From Spirochaetes bacterium GWB1_60_80 (GTDB lineage: Bacteria > Spirochaetota > Spirochaetia > Treponematales > UBA12059): a DNA stretch of 36,088 bases. Location: the NCBI GenBank assembly GCA_001829185.1, contig MIAR01000044.1, positions 1 to 36,088 on the forward strand, given 5' to 3'. The translations under genes were made by a program, and so were the position numbers. This document shows positions 30,627 through 36,088 of this stretch, one piece after another. A model generated the notes under the pieces. It was not told where the DNA came from. It did not search any database and saw only the letters and a program-made list of their open reading frames with translations. Positions within the stretch are counted from its first letter, which is position 1. Each line of letters starts with the position of its first letter.

Positions 30627-31249
30627 AAGGTCAGTTCGCTGCGATTGCGCACCACGCGCGAGACCAGGCCATAGGCCACGGCCTCCTCGGCGTTCATCCA
30701 GTAGTCGCGATCGGTATCCTTGACCACCCGCTCCAGCGACTGGCCGGTCTCGGCCACGATCAGTTTATTGATGCGATCGCGGGTCCGCTCCAGCTCCCGG
30801 GCGTGAATCTCGATATCGGTGGCCACGCCGCGCAGGCCGGACAGCGGCTGATGAATCAGGTAATGCGAATTGGGCAAGGCCAGGCGCTGCTGCTTGGGGG
30901 CCGCCAACAGGATGAGGGCGCCGGCCGAGGCCACCAGCCCCATGCCAATCATCCAGACCGGGGCGTTAATGAAGCGGGCCATGTCGAAGATGGCATAGCC
31001 GGCATCGACGTCGCCGCCGGGCGAATCGATCATGATGCGGATGGGCTCATGGCTGCGGGCTTCCAGCAGTATCAGCTGGCGGACCACCCGCTCGGCCAAC
31101 ACCTTGTCGACCTGACCAGACAGTATGATGGTGCGGGTATCCAACATGCGCTCCATCAGCGCGTCGCCGGATTTGCCTGCCTTGTTGCCGCATTCATCGT
31201 CGTCATCGTCGTCCTCGTCATCGAGGCGGAAATCAATCTGGCTTTTCAT
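30623..31249 (-). CDS. clpP: ClpP-family protease subunit with acidic N-terminal extension
   Basis: A 208-residue ClpP-like serine protease. The triad is S108 (LVASAG), H133 (LIHQPLSG) and D182 (TDRDYWM). The usual MG in the serine motif is AG here, and the sequence is diverged enough to be a second ClpP paralogue. An extension with ten acidic residues in a row (10-19) precedes the first family strand (RTIILSGQVD). ClpP N-termini line the axial pore where the ATPase docks, so this stretch could alter gating or partner choice. AGGAG lies 10 nt before the ATG; an adjacent GTG at 31252 is an alternative start. purC overlaps its stop codon. Confidence 0.92.
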   Translation of the reverse strand: MKSQIDFRLDDEDDDDDDECGNKAGKSGDALMERMLDTRTIILSGQVDKVLAERVVRQLILLEARSHEPIRIMIDSPGGDVDAGYAIFDMARFINAPVWMIGMGLVASAGALILLAAPKQQRLALPNSHYLIHQPLSGLRGVATDIEIHARELERTRDRINKLIVAETGQSLERVVKDTDRDYWMNAEEAVAYGLVSRVVRNRSELTL

Positions 31250-31281
31250 CACTCTGAATCTCCTGTACTACTAAAAACAAT

Positions 31282-31311
31282 CCGGAAACCCGCCCTAGGG
31301 CGGGTTTCCGG
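31282..31311 (-). promoter_or_regulatory. Perfect 30-bp palindrome in the clpP-purC leader, possible attenuator
   Basis: CCGGAAACCCGCCCT is followed directly by its exact reverse complement. On the minus strand the stem is followed by ATTGTTTTTAG, which resembles the U-tract of an intrinsic terminator. It lies between the -10 box at 31330-31335 and the clpP start, so it would be in the 5' leader. Confidence 0.7.
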
Positions 31312-31329
31312 CCGGACTTACCTGACTTG

Positions 31330-31335
31330 ATTATA
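31330..31335 (-). promoter_or_regulatory. -10 box upstream of clpP
   Basis: A perfect TATAAT on the minus strand, 80 bp before the clpP start codon. No convincing -35 box lies at 16-18 bp. Confidence 0.45.
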
Positions 31336-31384
31336 CTGATTTTACCGGCCTTCGGCTATGCTTGCCTGAAAAAAAGCGGGAACA

Positions 31385-31419
31385 GGGGACAGACCCCCGG
31401 GGATTGGGGACAGACCCCC
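31385..31419. repeat. Pair of REP-like GGGGACAGACCCCC repeats
   Basis: Two identical copies (31385-31398 and 31406-31419) 21 bp apart. Each has GGGG and CCCC arms. Sequences of this form occur as dispersed REP-like units in other bacteria, sometimes with IS200-like (RAYT) transposases. No such transposase is visible here. Confidence 0.65.
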
Positions 31420-31424
31420 TAGGC

Positions 31425-31453
31425 TTGCCAAAAGGCCCGGAACAGGGCATACT
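31425..31453 (+). promoter_or_regulatory. Leaderless-type promoter of pepT
   Basis: TTGCCA (31425-31430), a 17-bp spacer and CATACT (31448-31453) end six bases before the ATG at 31460. There is no properly spaced Shine-Dalgarno. The layout matches the promoter at 99-127 in boxes, spacer and distance to the start. Confidence 0.55.
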
Positions 31454-31459
31454 GATGCC

Positions 31460-32719
31460 ATGAATGACTTTACCACCATCCTCAAGCGACCATTTGCCGA
31501 CGAATTGGTCGAGCGCCTGGTGCGCTACGCTAAAATCGAGTCCACCTGTAGCCATGCCGTAGACACCACCCCGTCCACGCCTTGCCAATGGGACATGAAC
31601 CGCCGCCTGGAGCTTGAGCTCAAGGCGATGGGCCTCAAGGACGTTTGGCTGAACGAACATTGCTACCTGATAGCAACCATCCCGGCCAGCCCGGGCTGCG
31701 AAGACAAGCCGGCCATCGGCTTCATGGCCCATATCGACACGGCCGAGGACGTTTCCGGCAAGGGCGTCAATCCCAAGGTGGTGCGCGCCTATGACGGTAA
31801 GCCGCTTGCCTTGTCGCCGGGCTGGACGCTGGATCCGGCCGAGTTCCCCGAACTGGCCAATTACGTCGGCGATACCCTGGTGACTAGCGACGGGACTACC
31901 CTGCTGGGCGCCGACGACAAGGGTGGCGCGGCCATCATCATGACGGCCGTCAACCATATCCTCAAGCATCCCGAGATCAAGCACGGGCCGCTGTACGCCA
32001 TCTTCACCCCGGACGAGGAAAAGGGCACCGGCATGAACCTCTTCCCGCTGGACAGGATCAAGGCCGTGGCCTGCTACACCCTGGACGGCGGCCGCGGCGG
32101 CGAGATCGAGGCCGAATGCTTCAACGCCTACGCCGCGACGGCCCACTTTACCGGCAAGGCCTCGCACCCCGGCTACGCCCGCGGCGTCATGGTCAACGCC
32201 GGCAGCATGGCCGCCCACTTCGCCGCCCTGCTGCCCCGCGCCGAGAGCCCGGAGGCCACCGACGAGTGGTTCGGTTACTACTATATCACCGGCATTGAAG
32301 GCAGCCTAGAAAAGGCCAAGGTCGACCTCATCCTGCGCGACTTCCGGAGCGACGGCATGGACCGGCGCATCGCCGCGGTGCGCAGTTTCGCCCACGCCAT
32401 CGAGACACAGTTCCCCGGCGGCAAGGTCGAGGTCGAGTTCACCAAGCAATACCTGAACATGCGCCAGAAACTGGACCAAACGCCGCAGGTCACCGAGCTC
32501 CTGTTCAAAGCCGCCGAGCTGGCTGGCGCCAAGCCCTATTCCAAGCCGATCCGCGGCGGCACCGACGGCGCCCGCTTGACCGAAATGGGCATCCCGACGC
32601 CCAACCTGTTCGCCGGCATGCACAATTTCCACGGCCGCCACGAATGGGCCAGCGCCGCCGAAATGGTACAGGCCACGGACACCATTCTCAAACTGATGGA
32701 ATTGTGGACCCAGACCTGA
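31460..32719 (+). CDS. pepT: Peptidase T (tripeptide aminopeptidase)
   Basis: A 419-residue zinc tripeptidase of the M20B family that releases the N-terminal residue from tripeptides in the cytoplasm. Motifs: [10 protein letters not shown] near 91, [13 protein letters not shown] near 150, [11 protein letters not shown] near 190, [17 protein letters not shown], and the C-terminal [18 protein letters not shown] with the last metal His in [10 protein letters not shown]. The length is typical. The 3' end overlaps the convergent chemoreceptor gene by 32 bp. The promoter makes a leaderless mRNA likely. Identification is firm. Confidence 0.96.
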   Translation: MNDFTTILKRPFADELVERLVRYAKIESTCSHAVDTTPSTPCQWDMNRRLELELKAMGLKDVWLNEHCYLIATIPASPGCEDKPAIGFMAHIDTAEDVSGKGVNPKVVRAYDGKPLALSPGWTLDPAEFPELANYVGDTLVTSDGTTLLGADDKGGAAIIMTAVNHILKHPEIKHGPLYAIFTPDEEKGTGMNLFPLDRIKAVACYTLDGGRGGEIEAECFNAYAATAHFTGKASHPGYARGVMVNAGSMAAHFAALLPRAESPEATDEWFGYYYITGIEGSLEKAKVDLILRDFRSDGMDRRIAAVRSFAHAIETQFPGGKVEVEFTKQYLNMRQKLDQTPQVTELLFKAAELAGAKPYSKPIRGGTDGARLTEMGIPTPNLFAGMHNFHGRHEWASAAEMVQATDTILKLMELWTQT

Positions 32720-34544
32720 AGCCGGACGGCCCGGGACTGTCCCTAGTCTTGAAGCGGCCGATGCCGTCGGCCAGAGCCGCGGCATTGACCATTACCTGCT
32801 GAGCCGAGCCGGCCAGGCTAGCCAGCGAATGGTTGATTTCGGCCATGCCGCTGTTGATTTCCGTCATGCCGTTCAGATGCTCGGCCGAGATATTTGCCGC
32901 CTGGCCAATACTAGTGTCGATCCGGCCGATCTGTTCGTGGATGCCGTGCATGACGCCATACAACTCTTCATTCTTGCGCGACATTTCGGCCGAGGCCGTA
33001 GCCAGCGAGCTATTGGTGCTCTCCAGCCGGCTGAACCCATTTATCAGGCTCGTCATCCGGGTGGCGATTTGCCTGGTTTGGCCGATGCCCTGCTCGACCA
33101 ACTGGCTGGCCCGCTGGGCCACGCTCCAGGCGTTGCCGATGCGGCTCTGCATGACATCGAGCTCTTTGTCGATCGAGGCCGAACGCTCGGCCGTCTGCTC
33201 GGATAGGTTGCGGATCTCGTTGGCCACCACCGCGAAGCCGCGACCGGCCACGCCGGCATGAGCGGCCTCGATGGCGGCGTTCATGGCCAGCAGGTTGGTC
33301 TGTTCGGCGACATCGTTGATGGCGGCCGAAATCGGCCGGACAGTCTCGATTACCGCCTTAGCCGCCCCCAAGGCGCCAGATAATTCTTCCATGGCGGCCA
33401 GGCTGCTATCGGCACTGAGCTCCATCTGCTTAATTTCACCGGACCGGCCAGTAATTTCCAGGATCGACTGATGGAGTTCCTCAAAAAACTTGCCCAAGTC
33501 CTCCAACGAGCGGCGGCTCTCAGCCACATTTTGTTGGATAATGACTTCCGAGGCTTGGCCCTGGCTTTGTACCTGGCGCGAAAAACCGGCGGCCTCCAGC
33601 ATCTGCTGATTAAGTTGCCGGGTCTCGGTATGGATGGAAGCCAGATTGGCGGAAATTTGATTGGTAGCAGCCGACGACTGGGTGCCGGCCGCCGACAAAT
33701 GGTCGGCGATGGCCTTATTGTCGGCCGCGATGGCTTTGACGACGTTCACCCGCGCGCTCAAGTCACCCAGAAACTGGTTGAAGGCTACCCCAAGTTGGCC
33801 GACCTCGTCGCGGCTGGCCTCGGACAGTTTGATGCTCAGGTCGCCTTCCCCCTCGCCCAGATTACGGACGGCATGCATCACCGCCTGCAGGGGTCGTGAC
33901 AGTACCCGGCGCAGGAAAAGCCACAGCACGGCAAAAATGACTATCGCCGCCCCGGCCAAACCCAACAGACTGCGCGTCAGCGAGCGGGCGCGGGCCGCGA
34001 CGATTTCATCGCCGGCGATATCGCAGCCGACGATGCCAATCACCCGGCCGCGAGAGTCGATAATCGGGCCATAGGCCGACAGGAGCGTCCCCCAGTCTTC
34101 GCTGACGAAGATATCGTCGTCGACCGCGAAACGACCTTCCAGAGCTTCCAGTGTCCGCTCCGAATAGTTATCCAGGGTATCGGTATCACCGAGGGCGCTG
34201 AAATCGGCTGAATCAGGATCCATCCCATCGACTATGTACACGACTGTATCGCCGTCCAGGATCATGGTGTACAGGAAGACGGCCGTACCCAGTTCGTATA
34301 TGACGGCCAGTTCGTCGTGCAGCTCCTGGTAATAGGGATGGGTGGCGTCCATCGACCGGACCAGCTCGGCAAAGCGGTTGCCATCGATACGGGTAGCGGC
34401 AAACTTGGCGGTCAACATGGCCTGCCCCTTCAGTTCGGCCCGCATGCCTTGAAGGGACAAGGAGTACATGATGAGCAGTATGCCAACCGCAAAAACCACG
34501 AAGAAAAAGGCGACAAGCAGGCTGATTTTGGTGGTCAATTTCAT
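32688..34544 (-). CDS. Methyl-accepting chemotaxis protein
   Basis: A 618-residue transmembrane chemoreceptor that signals to CheA/CheW. TM1 is about 7-29, the periplasmic sensor about 30-190 (probably Cache-type, with [16 protein letters not shown] and VYIVDGMDP), TM2 about 192-211, HAMP about 212-264, and the long signalling coiled coil to near the C-terminus. The hairpin tip is [20 protein letters not shown], beginning near residue 415. The start at 34544 follows TGGAGG and begins at the TM1 leader. It lies 34 bp downstream of the double flavodoxin gene on the same strand and overlaps the pepT end. The ligand is unknown. Confidence 0.93.
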   Translation of the reverse strand: MKLTTKISLLVAFFFVVFAVGILLIMYSLSLQGMRAELKGQAMLTAKFAATRIDGNRFAELVRSMDATHPYYQELHDELAVIYELGTAVFLYTMILDGDTVVYIVDGMDPDSADFSALGDTDTLDNYSERTLEALEGRFAVDDDIFVSEDWGTLLSAYGPIIDSRGRVIGIVGCDIAGDEIVAARARSLTRSLLGLAGAAIVIFAVLWLFLRRVLSRPLQAVMHAVRNLGEGEGDLSIKLSEASRDEVGQLGVAFNQFLGDLSARVNVVKAIAADNKAIADHLSAAGTQSSAATNQISANLASIHTETRQLNQQMLEAAGFSRQVQSQGQASEVIIQQNVAESRRSLEDLGKFFEELHQSILEITGRSGEIKQMELSADSSLAAMEELSGALGAAKAVIETVRPISAAINDVAEQTNLLAMNAAIEAAHAGVAGRGFAVVANEIRNLSEQTAERSASIDKELDVMQSRIGNAWSVAQRASQLVEQGIGQTRQIATRMTSLINGFSRLESTNSSLATASAEMSRKNEELYGVMHGIHEQIGRIDTSIGQAANISAEHLNGMTEINSGMAEINHSLASLAGSAQQVMVNAAALADGIGRFKTRDSPGPSGFRSGSTIPSV

Positions 34545-34578
34545 ATTATTACCTCCAGAGTGGCAGATTGGCCGGGCA

Positions 34579-35931
34579 TCACCGGCTCCAGTCAGTAACC
34601 TCATCATCGCTGGCCGCCGTTTGCGACAGGCCGGCCGTCTTGAATCCACGCCCTAGGTCGAGCCGTAGCCGGGCCGCCTGGCGACGGCGCAGCGCCGGGA
34701 TACGCAGCAGGCAGGATACAATACCATTTTTAAGACGGTCGAACCAGCGCTGCCCGGGAAAATCATATAGACCGTTCCGACGGTACCACTCATGCCAGCG
34801 CCACAAGACGGTCTGCAAGGCAAACACGGCGTCACGCTTGATCTTGTGGCTGGCCAGCGCCAAGAAATTGTCGCCGTAGGCAGCGCCGGAACGAACCATC
34901 CACTCCAGGTGGGCGGCGAAATGCGCCAGACCATCCGCGTTTTTGGCGTCGCGGCCCTTAGGCTCGTCCCAGACGCCGGCCCAACGGGCACCAAGGCTGG
35001 CCGAAAAGGCCTCGAAATACTGGCGGACTTCCGGCTCGTCATCCAAGCTTGAAGGCGTCAGCAAGGCCGACACCTTACCGCGCAGGATAGGCTGCAGGCC
35101 CCGGAAAAACCAGCGATCCAGGAAGGCCTTGAAACGGGTCGAGAAGAAATGGTTCTCCACCTCGCCGCACCAGACTATGGCCGCGGCCTGGTCAATCAGG
35201 GTGGAATGAACCTTGGCCACGGCGTCCGGTATGCGGCAGACGCCCGAACCCAGGCAGGTCAGACAGGCCCGGCAACCGGAGGACAGTCCGGGAGAAGCCA
35301 GATCGTATTGACGGACCGGCAGCTGGAGCTGGCCGGCCAGCGCCTCCACCAGGTGCATGACCCGCGGGTTGGCCATGTCGTCAACCAGGCAGAGAATAAA
35401 ATCATCGTTGGCGCTAGCGGCGGGCAGTTGAGGCAGAGGCACGGTCGACGGGGCGCCGGTTGCCGCCCAGAACAGGAAGGCGGCCTCGGCCGCCCGACGT
35501 TTGGCAAGGTCAAATAGATCGAATAGGCCCAAAGCCAAACCCAAACCCGGCACGGACTTGGCATCAGCCAAGCTGCGGCTAAACCAATCGTGGGCCAAAT
35601 TGTCGAAATGATGAAAGGAAACCGTTACCAGGAGCACGGGCTTGCCGACCAGCAATTTGGCTTCGGCGCGCAACAGGCCGAGCAAGCCGAGCACTTGGGC
35701 CGGCAGCATCAGCTGAAAAACCGGTGACACGAAAACAACGGCGCTGGCGGCCTTGATCTTGGCCACCAGGGTGGTAAAATCGTTGCGGTTTTTCTGCCAG
35801 GCTTCCGGCTCGCGGCCGACCAGCTCAATGGAACAATTGTCGACGCCCAGGGCGCGTTCAAAGAAACGGCAGTACTGCCAGGTAATACTATTCTGGCCGC
35901 CGGGGCTGGTGCACAACAGGAGGATGGACAT
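34579..35931 (-). CDS. Tandem flavodoxin-fold (NADPH-dependent FMN reductase-like) protein
   Basis: A 450-residue protein with two flavodoxin-like halves. The first starts [18 protein letters not shown] with [16 protein letters not shown] near 70. The second starts near 175 ([17 protein letters not shown]) and includes [18 protein letters not shown] near 220, a C-x2-C-x5-C arrangement seen in iron-sulfur flavoproteins, then [15 protein letters not shown]. The C-terminal 100 residues are basic and helical and not recognised. A redox role with FMN is likely; substrates are unknown. The ATG has no ribosome site and lies eight bases after a -10 box. It is followed by the chemoreceptor gene. The intron 3' end lies 70 bp upstream. 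Confidence 0.75.
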   Translation of the reverse strand: MSILLLCTSPGGQNSITWQYCRFFERALGVDNCSIELVGREPEAWQKNRNDFTTLVAKIKAASAVVFVSPVFQLMLPAQVLGLLGLLRAEAKLLVGKPVLLVTVSFHHFDNLAHDWFSRSLADAKSVPGLGLALGLFDLFDLAKRRAAEAAFLFWAATGAPSTVPLPQLPAASANDDFILCLVDDMANPRVMHLVEALAGQLQLPVRQYDLASPGLSSGCRACLTCLGSGVCRIPDAVAKVHSTLIDQAAAIVWCGEVENHFFSTRFKAFLDRWFFRGLQPILRGKVSALLTPSSLDDEPEVRQYFEAFSASLGARWAGVWDEPKGRDAKNADGLAHFAAHLEWMVRSGAAYGDNFLALASHKIKRDAVFALQTVLWRWHEWYRRNGLYDFPGQRWFDRLKNGIVSCLLRIPALRRRQAARLRLDLGRGFKTAGLSQTAASDDEVTDWSR

Positions 35932-35939
35932 ATAAGGCT

Positions 35940-35968
35940 ATTGTAAACGCCCGGCCGACGCTGCGCAA
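35940..35968 (-). promoter_or_regulatory. Leaderless-type promoter of the flavodoxin-fold gene
   Basis: On the minus strand TTGCGC (35963-35968), a 17-bp spacer and TACAAT (35940-35945) end eight bases before the ATG at 35931. No Shine-Dalgarno. It lies just beyond the group II intron end. Confidence 0.55.
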
Positions 35969-36000
35969 GGGCAGGCTTCCGAGCCGCCTTGGGGGAAGGG

Positions 36001-36088
36001 GTCGAGTAGACCGGGGGAATCGCACCCCCAGCCTCTCACAGAACCGTACGTGACAGTCTCCCGTCATACGGCTCTTCTCATTCAACCA
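36001..36088 (-). mobile_element. 3' end of a group II intron (domains V and VI), truncated by the window
   Basis: On the minus strand 36074-36041 forms a 34-nt domain V: it opens with GAGCCGTA, which pairs with TACGGTTC at its end, contains the AGC triad, and has a GAGA tetraloop on an inner stem (TGACGG with CTGTCA). Domain VI follows (36040-36001), a GGGGG/CCCCC stem with a bulged A at 36007, seven bases from the 3' end. The intron ends ...CTACTCGAC at 36001. The rest, presumably with a reverse transcriptase gene, lies beyond the window. A short frame across 35888-36085 is not a gene. Confidence 0.88.

Noticed and set aside
35888-36085. 65-codon minus-strand frame at the right edge
   Set aside because: It runs through the group II intron domains V and VI, which are RNA structure.

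Overview
The window is a GC-rich, densely coding bacterial chromosome segment. The gene content fits a spirochaete (Spirochaetota, treponeme-like). Supporting this are an XPB-type helicase translationally coupled to its Helicase_C_3 partner, a bifunctional-nuclease/UvrBC-motif protein coupled to a 7TM SpoIIE-type phosphatase, many small lipoproteins, and a cysteine-rich small protein followed by a TPR lipoprotein. The phylum call is inference from gene families; no rRNA or tRNA was seen.

Layout. 1-1374: a possible mobile-element edge, a small Cys protein and glutaminase (glsA), both with promoters almost touching their start codons. 1389-4246 (minus): the bfn-like gene and a membrane PP2C phosphatase. 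4375-5593: rlmE (plus) and a PTS IIA protein (minus) converge on repeat copy 1. 5877-8829: an M16 protease lipoprotein with a terminator. 8851-9621 (minus): a DUF554 membrane protein. 9722-12644: a Cys-cluster protein and TPR lipoprotein, repeat copy 2, then an unknown protein coupled to a DUF2007-M20 amidohydrolase fusion. 12634-18194 (minus): XPB helicase, Helicase_C_3 protein, NYN-domain protein, repeat copy 3 and an exported cyclophilin. 18436-23881: an FMN-binding lipoprotein, a UbiA/MenA-type prenyltransferase, an NDH-2 fused to a DoxX-like membrane part, and a polyprenyl diphosphate synthase, followed by repeat copy 4. 24149-26518 (minus): an M29 aminopeptidase and an exported endonuclease/exonuclease/phosphatase protein. 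26856-29559: a metallo-beta-lactamase protein with two cyclic-nucleotide-binding domains and a small barrel-like exported protein. 29634-31249 (minus): clpP-purC. 31460-32719: pepT. 32688-35931 (minus): a double flavodoxin-fold protein and a chemoreceptor. 36001-36088 (minus): the 3' end of a group II intron that runs off the window.

Four things stand out. (1) A 129-bp three-hairpin element occurs four times with no difference that I can see. Each copy is flanked by a 4-bp palindrome (TTAA three times, CTAG once), as expected of a MITE moved by a transposase with a YTAR target. It lands at gene ends and has rewritten the C-terminus of RlmE. (2) Genes 18436-23881 match the core of the Listeria flavin-based extracellular electron transfer locus (Ndh2 with an extra membrane domain, DmkA, DmkB, flavinylated lipoprotein), here in an apparent spirochaete. 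(3) Six genes have a -10 box only 6-13 nt before the ATG and no Shine-Dalgarno, implying leaderless mRNAs. (4) A group II intron domain V/VI with a clear 3' splice site lies at the right edge.

Most neighbouring genes on one strand overlap by ATGA/TTGA or a few bases, so translational coupling is common. Several convergent pairs overlap tail to tail.
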